Below, in pieces: positions 45,712-54,108 of a stretch of 64,000 bases of DNA. Positions within the stretch are counted from its first letter, which is position 1, and the number at the start of each line of letters is the position of its first letter. The position numbers and the translations under genes were made by a program. The notes under the pieces are model-generated. The model saw nothing but the letters and a program-made list of their open reading frames with translations, was not told where the DNA came from and ran no database searches. Source of the DNA: Altererythrobacter sp. (lineage in GTDB: Bacteria; Pseudomonadota; Alphaproteobacteria; Sphingomonadales; Sphingomonadaceae); contig JAFKFN010000007.1 in assembly GCA_017308255.1 (NCBI GenBank), forward strand, positions 62,001 to 126,000, written 5' to 3'.

Positions 45712-46745
45712 GCCTTGACCCCGGCGCCGCGCACCGGCTCGGCATTCGGATCGAGCGGCCATCGCGGCCGGGCGGATACGTCCAGCGGATCGGCCGGCGC
45801 CCCGACGGCAAGGCGTTCGAGGCCGGCCCAGGCGATCATCGCCGCGTTGTCGGTGCACAGCGCCGGCGGCGGGGCGACGAAGCGCAGGCCATGATCGGCG
45901 GCCAGCGCCTCGAGCATGGCCCTTATGCCGCGATTGGCGGCGACGCCGCCGGCGACGACCAGCGCGCTCACCTCGTCCATGGTTTCGAGCGCGCGCGAGG
46001 TCCGGTCGGCGATGCAGTCGATCGCCGCTTGCTGGAAGCTGGCCGCGATGTCCGCCGGCGCGAACTTTCCGCTTTCGTGCGCGCGCAGCACCGCGCTCTT
46101 GAGCCCGGCGAAGGAGAAATGGGGTTCCGCGCTGCCGCGCAGGGGGCGGGGCAGGGGCACGGCGCGCGGATCGCCCTGGGCCGCCAGCCGCTCCACCGCC
46201 GGGCCGCCGGGAAAGCCGAGGCCGAGGATCTTGGCCGTCTTGTCGAACGCTTCGCCCAGCGCATCGTCGATCGTGGTGGCGAAGCGGCGATAGCGGCCGG
46301 CGCCTTCGACCCGCAGCAACTGGCAATGCCCGCCAGAAACCAGCAGCAGCGCATAAGGGAATTGCAGAGCGGGATCGGCCAGGCGCGGGCTCAGCGCATG
46401 GCCTTCGAGGTGGTTGATCGCCAGCAGCGGCTTGTCGCCCGCCATGGCCAGCGCCTTGGCGGTGACGAGCCCAACCATGACGCCGCCGATCAGGCCCGGC
46501 CCGGCGGTGGCGGCCACCGCGTCGCAGTCGGCCAGGGCGACGCCCGCTTCATCCAGCACGCGCGCGATCAGCGGGGTCAGGCGTTCGGCATGGGCGCGGG
46601 CGGCGATTTCCGGCACCACGCCGCCATAAGGCGCGTGGCATTCATCCTGCGAAGCGATCGCCTGCGCCAGGATCCAGCGGTCTTCCGTCACCAGCGCGGC
46701 GGCGGTTTCGTCGCAACTGCTCTCGATGCCCAGCACCATCTTCAT
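45708..46745 (-). CDS. tsaD: tRNA N6-adenosine threonylcarbamoyltransferase TsaD
   Basis: Transfers threonylcarbamoyl to A37 of ANN-decoding tRNAs (t6A), with TsaB, TsaC and TsaE. The 345 residues begin [15 protein letters not shown] and contain [28 protein letters not shown], the metal-binding [13 protein letters not shown] (His pair, about 114-118), [13 protein letters not shown] and, near the C-terminus, [16 protein letters not shown] and [16 protein letters not shown]. It is the first gene of the leftward tsaD-gpsA-flippase-ompA unit, divergent from hemC by 48 bp. Confidence 0.96.
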   Translation of the reverse strand: MKMVLGIESSCDETAAALVTEDRWILAQAIASQDECHAPYGGVVPEIAARAHAERLTPLIARVLDEAGVALADCDAVAATAGPGLIGGVMVGLVTAKALAMAGDKPLLAINHLEGHALSPRLADPALQFPYALLLVSGGHCQLLRVEGAGRYRRFATTIDDALGEAFDKTAKILGLGFPGGPAVERLAAQGDPRAVPLPRPLRGSAEPHFSFAGLKSAVLRAHESGKFAPADIAASFQQAAIDCIADRTSRALETMDEVSALVVAGGVAANRGIRAMLEALAADHGLRFVAPPPALCTDNAAMIAWAGLERLAVGAPADPLDVSARPRWPLDPNAEPVRGAGVKA

Positions 46746-46793
46746 CGCCGGGTTTCACTGGACGCAAACGCCGATTAGGGCAAGGAGGCGCGC

Positions 46794-47723
46794 ATGGCCG
46801 ATACCCCCCTTCTCAAGCTCGGAACCCGTCGCTCGCCGCTGGCCATGGCCCAGGCGGAGGAAGCGCGCGCAAGGCTTTGCGCGGCGCACGGCTGGCCGGA
46901 AGAGGCGATCGAGCTGGTCCCGGTGGTCGCCAGCGGGGACAAGGTGCAGGACCGGCCGCTGGCCGATATCGGCGGCAAGGCGCTGTGGACGCGCGAGTTG
47001 GATGGCTGGCTGCACGAAGGCCGGATCGACGCGGCGGTCCATTCGCTGAAGGACGTGGAGACCGTGCGGCCGGATTTCCTGGCCATCGCCGCCGTGCTGC
47101 CGCGCGCCGACAAGCGCGACGTCCTGATCGGCGCGGCCAGCCTCGCCGCCTTGCCGCAAGGCGCGGTGATCGGCACCAGCGCGCCGCGCCGGGCCGCGCA
47201 GGCGCTCCACGCCCGGCCCGATTGCCGCGTGATCACGTTCCGCGGCAATGTCGCCACGCGCCTGGCCAAGCTGGCGGCGGGGGAGGCGGATGCCACGTTC
47301 CTGGCGGCGGCGGGGCTGCACCGGCTGGGGGAAAACGGCACGGGCCACCCGCTCGATACGGCCCATTGGCTGCCCGCGCCGGCGCAGGGCGCGATTGCCG
47401 TGGAATGCCACTCGGACGACGCGCGCGTGCGCGCGCTGCTCGCAGCGATCGATCACGGGCCGAGCCGCGCGGAAGCCATGGCCGAGCGGGCGCTGCTCGC
47501 CGCGCTGGGCGGCAGCTGCCACAGCGCGATCGCGGTGCTGTGCGATCTGGCGGATGAGGCGCTGACGATGCGCGCCGCCTTGTTCAGCCCTGACGGGGCG
47601 GAGCGGGTGGAAGGGGCCGTAACATTCCCCGTGCATGATGCCGAGGGGCCGGCGCGCCTCGCGGCCGATCTGCTCGCCCGCGCCACGCCGGGAATTGCCA
47701 GGCATTTCGGCGGCCAGCCTTGA
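46794..47723 (+). CDS. hemC: Hydroxymethylbilane synthase (porphobilinogen deaminase)
   Basis: Polymerises four porphobilinogens into hydroxymethylbilane in tetrapyrrole synthesis. The 309 residues contain LKLGTRRSPLAMAQAEEARA, HSLKDVETVRPDFLAIAAVL (catalytic Asp), GTSAPRRAAQ, ITFRGNVATRLAKLAAGEAD, and GGSCHSAIAVLC (about 240), whose Cys anchors the dipyrromethane cofactor. It is followed by hemD with a TTGA overlap. ATG 46794; the frame is open upstream but without a better start. Confidence 0.96.
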   Translation: MADTPLLKLGTRRSPLAMAQAEEARARLCAAHGWPEEAIELVPVVASGDKVQDRPLADIGGKALWTRELDGWLHEGRIDAAVHSLKDVETVRPDFLAIAAVLPRADKRDVLIGAASLAALPQGAVIGTSAPRRAAQALHARPDCRVITFRGNVATRLAKLAAGEADATFLAAAGLHRLGENGTGHPLDTAHWLPAPAQGAIAVECHSDDARVRALLAAIDHGPSRAEAMAERALLAALGGSCHSAIAVLCDLADEALTMRAALFSPDGAERVEGAVTFPVHDAEGPARLAADLLARATPGIARHFGGQP

Positions 47724-48406
47724 CGATCCTCACCATAAGGCCCGAGCCCGGCAGCCGCGCGACCGTTGCCGCTGGGCTTGGGGCCGGGCTGGAGATAGAG
47801 GCCTTTCCGCTATTCGAGATTCGCCCGCTTCCCTGGGCCGCGCCTGCGCCCGAGGGGGTGGACGGCCTGCTGATCGGCAGTGCCAACGTGATGCGCCACG
47901 CCGGCCCGGCGCTCGATGCTTTCGCCGGCAAGCCGGTCCATGCCGTGGGCGCGGCCACCGCGCGCGCGGTGGAAGCCGCCGGCCTGGCGGTCGCGACCGT
48001 GGGGCCGGGGCATTTGCAGCCGCTAGTCGATAGCCTGCCGGCGCCGCAGCGCCTGCTGCGGCTGACGGGGGTCGAGCATGTCCCGGTCTCGCCCCCGCCG
48101 GGAATCGAGATCGACCAGCGCATCGTTTACGAAAGCGTGCCGTTGCCCCTGCCATCGACTGCCGCGGAGCGCCTGAAGGCGCGCGCGCTGGTGCTGCTCC
48201 ATTCCGCCGCCGCCGCCCGCCATCTCGCGGCGGAATGCGATCGGCTGGGCATCGACCGGTCACAGGTGCGGCTGGCCGCGCTGGCGCCGCGTATCGCCCA
48301 GGCTGCGGGCGGGCACTGGCGGGAAATCCGATGCGCATCCGGGCCGAGCGAAGCCGCACTGTTGGCGTTGGCGCGCGACATGTGCCATGAACGGCCCCCG
48401 AGGTGA
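47720..48406 (+). CDS. hemD: Uroporphyrinogen-III synthase
   Basis: Closes and isomerises hydroxymethylbilane to uroporphyrinogen III. The 228-residue protein is poorly conserved as usual for the family. Recognisable parts are the first-strand ILTIRPEPGSRATVAAGLGA, DGLLIGSANVMRHAGPALDA, VHAVGAATARAVEAAGLAVA and ALVLLHSAAAARHLAAECDR. The TTG start overlaps the hemC stop by 4 bp. Position after hemC makes the call firm. Confidence 0.9.
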   Translation: MTILTIRPEPGSRATVAAGLGAGLEIEAFPLFEIRPLPWAAPAPEGVDGLLIGSANVMRHAGPALDAFAGKPVHAVGAATARAVEAAGLAVATVGPGHLQPLVDSLPAPQRLLRLTGVEHVPVSPPPGIEIDQRIVYESVPLPLPSTAAERLKARALVLLHSAAAARHLAAECDRLGIDRSQVRLAALAPRIAQAAGGHWREIRCASGPSEAALLALARDMCHERPPR

Positions 48407-48446
48407 GACTGGCCGAGGCGCGGCTCACCCCGGAACAAGGATAGCG

Positions 48447-49352
48447 ATGGACGATTACCGATCGACGCGGAAGCCCGGCTCCATCCGCTCGCCCTCCGGG
48501 CTTCGGATGCTTGTCGGCGCGGTATTGGCCGCTTTTCTGCTGGGCGCGGCAGGCGCCTGGTATCTGACCGGCGGCAGCGCATCCCTGCGCGGACTGTTCT
48601 CTGTCCAGAACGAGGCTCCCCCGCCCAGCACGCAGCAGCGGCTGGCGGCGCAGGTGCCGGCCGTGGATGCCGAAGCCCTCTCGACGGCGGACGATCGCAC
48701 CGCGCGCATGCTGGAGCAGCAGAGCGGCCTGGACCAGCGCATCGCGGAGATGGAGCAGCGCCTCGCCCGGCTGGATGTGCAGGCGCAGGAAGCGGAGGGC
48801 AACGCGGCGCGGGCGGAAGGCCTGCTGATCGCTTTCGCCAGCCGGCGCGCGATCGAGCGCGGCGCCCCGCTGGGCTATCTGGAAGAACAGTTGCAGCTGC
48901 GCTTCGGCGCCGCTCGGCCCGATGCCGTGCGCACGGTGATCGAGGCATCGCGCCATCCGGTGACGCTGGACCAGTTGCTTGCCCAGCTCGACGGGTTGCG
49001 GCCGCAGCTCATGCGCTCGCCCAGCGATGAAGGCGCGATCGGCTGGCTATGGCGCGAATTGGGCTCGCTCTTCGTGGTCCGGCGCGAGAATGCCCCGTCC
49101 CCGGCCCCAGCGCGCCGGATCGAGCGCGCGCGGCTGTTCCTGGAAAGCGGCCGGGCCGGCGCGGCGGCGGCCGAGATCCGCAATCTGCCCAATTCGGCCG
49201 CCGCGGCCGACTGGATCGCCGATGCCGAACGCTATGCCACCACGCAGCGCGCGCTGGAACTGCTGGAGCTGACCGCCATCCTGGAACCGCGCGACTTGCG
49301 CGACGCATCGGGCGAAAAGGTGGAGCAGCCGAGCCCCGTGGGCGCGCGCTGA
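48447..49352 (+). CDS. Membrane-anchored coiled-coil protein, mitofilin-like, in hem cluster
   Basis: A 301-residue protein: basic N-terminus, one membrane helix (about 20-42, LVGAVLAAFLLGAAGAWYLT), a coiled-coil stretch (about 85-130, LEQQSGLDQRIAEMEQRLAR, LDVQAQEAEGNAAR) and a helical C-terminal domain (about 135-285, ending LDRDLRD-type charged residues). It occupies the place after hemD where alphaproteobacteria commonly carry a mitofilin/Mic60-like or HemX-like protein. The exact role in membrane organisation or tetrapyrrole synthesis is unknown. ATG 48447 is chosen, as upstream starts lie in hemD. Confidence 0.72.
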   Translation: MDDYRSTRKPGSIRSPSGLRMLVGAVLAAFLLGAAGAWYLTGGSASLRGLFSVQNEAPPPSTQQRLAAQVPAVDAEALSTADDRTARMLEQQSGLDQRIAEMEQRLARLDVQAQEAEGNAARAEGLLIAFASRRAIERGAPLGYLEEQLQLRFGAARPDAVRTVIEASRHPVTLDQLLAQLDGLRPQLMRSPSDEGAIGWLWRELGSLFVVRRENAPSPAPARRIERARLFLESGRAGAAAAEIRNLPNSAAAADWIADAERYATTQRALELLELTAILEPRDLRDASGEKVEQPSPVGAR

Positions 49353-49484
49353 GGCGGTTCACTCAGGAAGCCCGCTCATCCTGAGATCGCCCGCTTATTC
49401 TGAGCGGAGGCAGGCTCACCACGAGTGGCGAAGGGAGCAGTCGCGGGCGGGCGTTGTTGGAACGTGATCCCGCCAACCCACAAT

Positions 49485-49561
49485 CGTCATTGCGAGCGTA
49501 GCGAAGCAATCCAGGGCAGTTCTGCGCCGCTCTGGATTGCTTCGCTACGCTCGCAATGACG
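49485..49561. repeat. Interspersed palindrome, family A (copy 3)
   Basis: CGTCATTGCGAGCGTAGCGA, then AGCAATCCAGGGCAG, is inverted as CTCTGGATTGCTTCGCTACG, then CTCGCAATGACG, nearly identical in its arms to copy 2 (28440-28518), with a different centre. It is at a convergent junction. Confidence 0.88.
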
Positions 49562-49595
49562 AGGGTTTCAAACTCGCAATGACGAGGGTTTCAAG
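49550..49595. repeat. 23-bp direct tandem duplication at the edge of family A copy 3
   Basis: CTCGCAATGACGAGGGTTTC, then AAA or AAG, occurs twice in direct succession (49550-49572, 49573-49595). The unit begins within the last 12 bases of the palindrome, so the duplication copied the palindrome edge plus adjacent sequence, as in replication slippage at a hairpin. Confidence 0.75.
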
Positions 49596-49619
49596 AAGGC
49601 CAGGGCTTCAAAAAGGCGA

Positions 49620-49685
49620 TCGCGCCCTAACCCTGCAATAGTCGCGCCCTAACCCTGCAATAGTCGCGCCCTAACCCTGCAATAA
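49620..49685. repeat. 22-bp triple tandem repeat overlapping the 3' end of the ubiH-like gene
   Basis: TCGCGCCCTAACCCTGCAAT plus AG/AA is repeated three times (49620-49641, 49642-49663, 49664-49685). The third unit contains the stop codon (CTA, 49671-49673) and the last four codons of the minus-strand hydroxylase gene, so the gene end itself was copied outwards twice. There is one difference in the last base of unit three. Confidence 0.85.
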
Positions 49686-50885
49686 TTGCGGCAACCTGCC
49701 GGATACGCCGCGCGCTTCGTCCATGAACCAGCGCTTGAGCGCCGGCGTGCGTTGCACGGCCCCCATGCCGAGCCGGCGGACCGCGCTGGGCAGCTTGCCG
49801 GGAATGCCGAACAGGCGCGTGAGGCCGTCAGTGGCGAGGGCGACGGTGAAACTGTCGAGCCCGCGCCAGCGCTCGTAACGGGCGAGGATCTGTGCATCGC
49901 CCGGTTCCAGCCCCAGCCGCATACCCTCGGCGATCACTTCGACCAGCGCGCCGACATCGCGCAGGCCGAGGTTGAGGCCCTGGCCGGCGATCGGGTGGAT
50001 GCCGTGGGCGGCATCGCCGACCAGCGCCAGGCGATGGCCGACGATCTTCGCCGTGTGATGGAAGCCCAACGGGTAGGACGAGCGCGGCCCTTCCAGCGCC
50101 ACGGCGCCGAACACGCCGTGCATCCGTTTCTCGACTTCGGCCAGGAAGGCCCGGTCGGACAGGGCGAGGAACCCGGCGGCATCGCCCTCGTCCACCGTCC
50201 ACACCAGCGCGCTGCGGTGCTTGCCTTCGGCATTGTCGAGCAAGGGGAGCAGCGCGAAGGGGCCAGCCGGATAGAAAATTTCCCACGCCACGTTGCCGTG
50301 CGGCTTCTCATGGGTGAGGCCGACGATGATCGCGCGGTGGCGATAGTCCCACTTGGCCACGCTGATGCCCGCTTCCGCCCGTGTGGGGGAGCCGCGTCCT
50401 TCGGCGGCGACCATCAGCGCGGCCTGGCGCTGCGTGCCGTCGGCCAGCGTGGCCGAGACGCCGAATTCGCCCCGTTCCCGCGCGACCACCTCGGCACGGG
50501 GATGCCAGGCGATCAGCGGTTCTTCCTTTGCCGCTTCGAACAGCGCCAAGCGCAAGGCGCGATTGGCGAACATCCGGCCGAGCGAGCTTTCGTGCGGTTC
50601 GGGCTGGAAGTCGATCCGGCCGGGCTTCATCCCATCGGTCACGGCAATGGATTCGATCGGGCAGCCATAGGGCTCCAGCCGCTCGGCGATGCCGATGTTG
50701 GTGAACAAGTTCCAGCTGGCGGTGGAGATGGCGGTGGCGCGGCCATCGAACCCTTCCGCCGTCAGCTCCGCCGGATCGGCCCGGTCGACCACGTGGCTGG
50801 AAATGCCCTTCCGCGCGGCGGCCAGGGCCAGCGTCATGCCCACCAGGCCACCGCCGAGGATCAGGAGATCGCGCTTGTCGCTCAT
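49671..50885 (-). CDS. FAD-dependent hydroxylase, UbiH/UbiF/VisC/COQ6 family
   Basis: Class A flavin monooxygenase that hydroxylates the ubiquinone precursor ring. The 404 residues contain LLILGGGLVGMTLALAAARK (FAD-binding GxGxxG, about 7-26), the FDGRATAIS segment of the UbiH family (about 47), the DG-type motif MVAAEGRGSPTR (about 160) and LVGDAAHGIHPIAGQGLNLG (GD motif, about 288-307) followed by LRD. Which ring carbon it modifies cannot be told. ATG 50885 has a 28-bp divergent spacing from dsbD. Its 3' end is within a 22-bp tandem repeat. Confidence 0.92.
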   Translation of the reverse strand: MSDKRDLLILGGGLVGMTLALAAARKGISSHVVDRADPAELTAEGFDGRATAISTASWNLFTNIGIAERLEPYGCPIESIAVTDGMKPGRIDFQPEPHESSLGRMFANRALRLALFEAAKEEPLIAWHPRAEVVARERGEFGVSATLADGTQRQAALMVAAEGRGSPTRAEAGISVAKWDYRHRAIIVGLTHEKPHGNVAWEIFYPAGPFALLPLLDNAEGKHRSALVWTVDEGDAAGFLALSDRAFLAEVEKRMHGVFGAVALEGPRSSYPLGFHHTAKIVGHRLALVGDAAHGIHPIAGQGLNLGLRDVGALVEVIAEGMRLGLEPGDAQILARYERWRGLDSFTVALATDGLTRLFGIPGKLPSAVRRLGMGAVQRTPALKRWFMDEARGVSGRLPQLLQG

Positions 50886-50913
50886 GGCGGCAATCCCTAG
50901 AACCGGGGCACCG

Positions 50914-52956
50914 ATGCGCGCAAGCATGATACCCTTTCTCAAGGCGCTGCTGTCCCTGCTCGTGCTGGTTTTCGCCGCGCCTTCGCCGGCGCAGCTGGCA
51001 CAGGGGTCCAGCACGCATCACCTCGCCGCCGAACTGGTTGCCGAGGGCCCGGCGCGTCCGGGCGAAACGCTGACATTGGCGCTCCATTTCCGGCCCGAGC
51101 CGGGCTGGCACGGCTACTGGTCCAATCCCGGCGATGCGGGGCTGGGGATGCGGCTGGAATGGAGCCTGCCGGAAGGCTGGCGCGCGGGAGAGCCGCTTTA
51201 TCCCGTGCCGCACCAGCTGCTGATCGCCGGGCTGATGAACCACGTCTATGAAGGCGAATACGCGGTGCTGGTGCCGGTCACGGTGCCGCAAGGCGCCGCC
51301 GGCATCGCCCCGATCCAGGTCAAAGGCGATTGGCTGGCCTGCACCGACAAGATCTGCGTCCCCGAGAGCGCGACGCTGAGCTTGCGCGTTCCGGTCGGCA
51401 CGGGCGCGCGCGATCCGCGCTTCGACCAATGGCGCGCCGCGCTGCCGCCGCTGCTCGACAGTCCGGCGCGCTTCGAGCTGACGGCCAGCACGCTGCGCAT
51501 CGCCGTGCCGCTGCCGGCTTCGGTGGAACTGGCCCATCCGCATGTATTCCTCAGCAGCGAGCAGCTGATCGACTACGTCGCGCCGCAGGTCTTCCGCCGC
51601 AGCGGCGACTGGCTTGTGGCGGAGCTGCCGCGCAAGGGGCTGGCGAAAGGCGCGGATAGCGTGACCGGCATCCTCAAGCTGGATGACAAGGGCGATGGCG
51701 TCACCTTCTCCGCCCGGCCGGGAAGCGTGCCTACGGGGGGCGAGCGGGTCGGCGACGCGGCAAACGCGCTGGCGCCTCTCTGGCTGCTGCTGGGCGCGGC
51801 GCTGGCGGGCGGGCTGCTCCTCAACCTGATGCCCTGCGTGTTTCCGATCCTCAGCCTCAAGGCGCTCGCTCTGGCGCGCGCCGGCGAAAGCGCGGAGGGC
51901 GCGCGGCGCGAAGGGCTGGCTTACACCGCCGGGGTGATCCTCGCCTGCGTGGCCTTGGGCGCGCTGCTGCTGGCGCTGCGCGCGGCAGGGAGCGAGATCG
52001 GCTGGGCCTTCCAGTTGCAGGAACCGGGCGTGGTGGTGGCGCTGCTGGTGCTGGCCACGGCGATCACCGCCAATCTTGCCGGGCTCTATGAGCTGCCCTC
52101 GTTCTCTTTCACGCGCGCCGGCGGCCGGGTGAGCGCGTTCTCGACCGGCCTCCTCGCCGCTTTCGTCGCCACGCCTTGCACCGGCCCGTTCATGGCCGCC
52201 GCGATGGGTGCGGCGCTGCTGCTGCCGTGGTGGGAGGCGCTGCTGCTGTTCGCCGTGCTCGGCTTCGGGCTGGCGCTGCCGTTCCTGCTGCTGGGTTATG
52301 TGCCCGCCCTCCGGCGGATGCTGCCCAAGCCGGGCAAATGGATGGAGACCTTCCGGCACATCCTCGCGGTGCCGATGGGGTTGACCGCGCTGGCGCTGCT
52401 GTGGCTGGCTTGGCGGCTGGGCGGGCTGGGGTTCGCCGCGGCGGCGGCGGGCGTGGCGATCGTCGCGCTGACACTGCTGGCCGCTTTGGCCCGCGCGCCT
52501 TGGACCTTCGCCCTGCCTCGCAAGGCCTCTCTGCTCGGCGGGGCCCTCGCGCTGCTGGTGCTGGTGCCGATAACGGCCGGCGCTTTCGCCCCTTCCGCAG
52601 CGCGCGAAGAAGGCGTCCTCGCCGCAACGCCTTTCAGCGAAGCCGCGCTGGCTCAGGCCCGCGCCGCGAACAAGCCGGTGTTCCTGTGGTTCACCGCCGA
52701 TTGGTGCCTGACCTGCAAGGTCAACGAAGGCGTCTCTATCGAGCGCGAGGGGACGAAGGCGGCGTTCGAAAAAGCCGGCGTGGTTGCGATGCGTGGCGAC
52801 TGGACCCGGCGCGATCCGGAAATCACCCGCTTCCTCACCGCGCACGGCGCGGCCGGGGTGCCGCTTTATCTATGGTATGCGCCGGGCAAGGACGGCGAAG
52901 TCCTGCCGCAAGTGCTGACGCCGGATACGCTTACCGAGCTGGCCGGGCGGAGCTAG
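50914..52956 (+). CDS. dsbD: Thiol:disulfide interchange protein DsbD
   Basis: Carries electrons from cytoplasmic thioredoxin across the inner membrane to periplasmic thiol reductases. The 680 residues have a signal peptide (about 1-24), an N-terminal periplasmic domain (about 25-270, with ACTDKICVPESATLSL carrying the Cys pair), the eight-helix CcdA-type core (about 285-540, with NLMPCVFPILSLKALAL and FVATPCTGPFMAAAMGA, the two membrane cysteines) and a C-terminal thioredoxin domain (about 575-680) with FTADWCLTCKVNE. All six expected Cys are visible. ATG 50914 or 50926. It converges on the next gene with a 26-bp overlap. Confidence 0.93.
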   Translation: MRASMIPFLKALLSLLVLVFAAPSPAQLAQGSSTHHLAAELVAEGPARPGETLTLALHFRPEPGWHGYWSNPGDAGLGMRLEWSLPEGWRAGEPLYPVPHQLLIAGLMNHVYEGEYAVLVPVTVPQGAAGIAPIQVKGDWLACTDKICVPESATLSLRVPVGTGARDPRFDQWRAALPPLLDSPARFELTASTLRIAVPLPASVELAHPHVFLSSEQLIDYVAPQVFRRSGDWLVAELPRKGLAKGADSVTGILKLDDKGDGVTFSARPGSVPTGGERVGDAANALAPLWLLLGAALAGGLLLNLMPCVFPILSLKALALARAGESAEGARREGLAYTAGVILACVALGALLLALRAAGSEIGWAFQLQEPGVVVALLVLATAITANLAGLYELPSFSFTRAGGRVSAFSTGLLAAFVATPCTGPFMAAAMGAALLLPWWEALLLFAVLGFGLALPFLLLGYVPALRRMLPKPGKWMETFRHILAVPMGLTALALLWLAWRLGGLGFAAAAAGVAIVALTLLAALARAPWTFALPRKASLLGGALALLVLVPITAGAFAPSAAREEGVLAATPFSEAALAQARAANKPVFLWFTADWCLTCKVNEGVSIEREGTKAAFEKAGVVAMRGDWTRRDPEITRFLTAHGAAGVPLYLWYAPGKDGEVLPQVLTPDTLTELAGRS

Positions 52957-53545
52957 GCTGGGCCGGAGCCTTGGCATCGGTGGCCTTTTCCGCCGCCTCG
53001 ACCCGCTGAACACGGCCGCCGGCGCGGCACCAGTTGATGAATTCGCCGGGGATGCGGCTGCTGGCGATCTGCAATGAACCGCCGCCGGGCAGGGTGGCTT
53101 CCAGCGAGTTGGGGCCCGTGAACACGTCGAGCGAGGGATCGCTGGCCGGCAGCGCGCCTTCCCAGCGCCATTCGCCCCCGTGCAGCGCGGCATCGAGCTT
53201 GAAGCGCGAGATCGTGCCGTTGCCGATCACCGGAAACAGCGCCTTGGCGCCCGGCCGGCCGGTGACATGGCGGATCACGAGCAGCCGGGCCGGCGCGGCG
53301 CGAAGATCGCAGGCCAGCGTCATCATCGGCTTTTCGCCGGTGAGCCCGAAATCGATCGCCTGCCCGTCGGCGGTGACCGTCCAGCCGGCGGCTTTCGTAT
53401 CGGGCGACAGCAGCGGCTCCGACGGCATGCGCCGCGCCGCCTCCAGCGAAAAGCGCTGCGCCTCCACCGGCTCCTGCTCCCCACTCCCGCAAGCGGCGAG
53501 GAGCATCAGCGCGGTGAGGGCAGCAGCGATGAGAGGGCGAGCCAT
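52931..53545 (-). CDS. Lipoprotein of unknown function
   Basis: A 204-residue lipoprotein: signal MARPLIAAALTALMLLAACG with lipobox LAAC (Cys 19), then a mostly beta domain (about 35-185). Visible features are WTVTADGQAIDFGL, LACDLRAAPARLLVIRHVTG, FPVIGNGTISRFKLDAALHG, WEGALPASDPSLDVFTGPNS, INWCRAGGRVQRVEAAE, and an Ala/Pro-rich tail. I do not recognise a named family. Its last 26 bp overlap the end of dsbD on the opposite strand. ATG 53545 is selected because the lipobox follows it directly; a longer frame has no signal. Confidence 0.75.
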   Translation of the reverse strand: MARPLIAAALTALMLLAACGSGEQEPVEAQRFSLEAARRMPSEPLLSPDTKAAGWTVTADGQAIDFGLTGEKPMMTLACDLRAAPARLLVIRHVTGRPGAKALFPVIGNGTISRFKLDAALHGGEWRWEGALPASDPSLDVFTGPNSLEATLPGGGSLQIASSRIPGEFINWCRAGGRVQRVEAAEKATDAKAPAQPSSARPAR

Positions 53546-53781
53546 TCCGCTCCGATGGCGGTGAAGCACTATGCTTTCAAGCGGGCATGGGACGATCTCC
53601 GCAGCTTGTTCGCTCAGATGTGCGACAACTCCATAGGGCTGTGTCGACGACGGTGATCGCTGAATTTCTCGCCTTCGCGGGCTTCGGTTCGGAAGCCGTT
53701 GGCCTTCCATGGCTTGCACATCTTGCAGCCGGCACGACGGTTGCTTGGGCGCTGGCGCTTGTGATGCATTTCGTCCTCGCG
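53546..53781. other. 236-bp stretch between the lipoprotein and higA, no supported gene
   Basis: No conserved gene was recognised. A plus-strand frame from 53587 encodes a hydrophobic stretch (VGLPWLAHLAAGTTVAWALA) but then runs antisense through higA, so I do not call it. Base composition is somewhat lower in GC than the flanks and it adjoins higBA, so it may be remnant accessory DNA. Confidence 0.4.
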
Positions 53782-54108
53782 TCAGGCCGCCCGGGGAACG
53801 ATCCGGTCAAGATCGCCATTCAGCGCTCGTTTGGCTTCGAGCAACTCGTAATCGTCCTGCAAGCCGAGAAAGAAACCCTCGGACATCTGGAAATACCGAG
53901 CGAGACGAAGATCAAGTTCCCCGTCGATACGCGTCGTGCCATCGATCACAGCTTGCAGGCGCATGGGATCGGCGGCGATGGCTTCGGCCAAGGCGGCGAC
54001 ATCGAGCCCGATCGGCTCCATAAATTCCGATACCAGCAGTTCGCCCGCGTGCGCGTTGTGCAGCCAGTCAGGCTTAGTGGTAGTCGATGATTTCGACACC
54101 GTGTGCAT
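53782..54108 (-). CDS. higA: HigA-type antitoxin (XRE family)
   Basis: Antitoxin of a type II HigBA module; it binds the toxin and represses the operon through an XRE helix-turn-helix. The 108-residue protein has the HigA signature HAGELLVSEFMEPIGLDVAA, a diverged recognition region (LAEAIAADPMRLQAVIDGTT) and LRLARYFQMSEGFFLGLQDDYEL. The gene follows and overlaps higB (toxin first, the HigBA order). The start is ATG 54108 with GGAAAG ahead, or GTG 54099 with GGAG at normal spacing. Confidence 0.85.
   Translation of the reverse strand: MHTVSKSSTTTKPDWLHNAHAGELLVSEFMEPIGLDVAALAEAIAADPMRLQAVIDGTTRIDGELDLRLARYFQMSEGFFLGLQDDYELLEAKRALNGDLDRIVPRAA

Larger units (their letters stand above)
49353..49670. 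other. 318-bp repeat-rich convergent region
   Basis: Between the convergent ends of the mitofilin-like gene and the ubiH-like gene. It contains family D-like debris (about 49371-49440), a full family A palindrome (49485-49561), a 23-bp tandem pair (49550-49595) and most of a 22-bp triple tandem repeat (49620-49685). No gene or RNA signal was recognised. Confidence 0.6.

Noticed and set aside
49620-49685. Possible CRISPR-like array
   Set aside because: Three units follow each other directly with no spacers, and they overlap a gene end; this is a plain tandem repeat.
53587-54090. Plus-strand frame of 167 codons with a hydrophobic N-terminal part
   Set aside because: From 53782 on it is the antisense of higA, which has clear family motifs. 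The first 65 codons alone have no ribosome site or recognised domain, so it is left as unassigned sequence.
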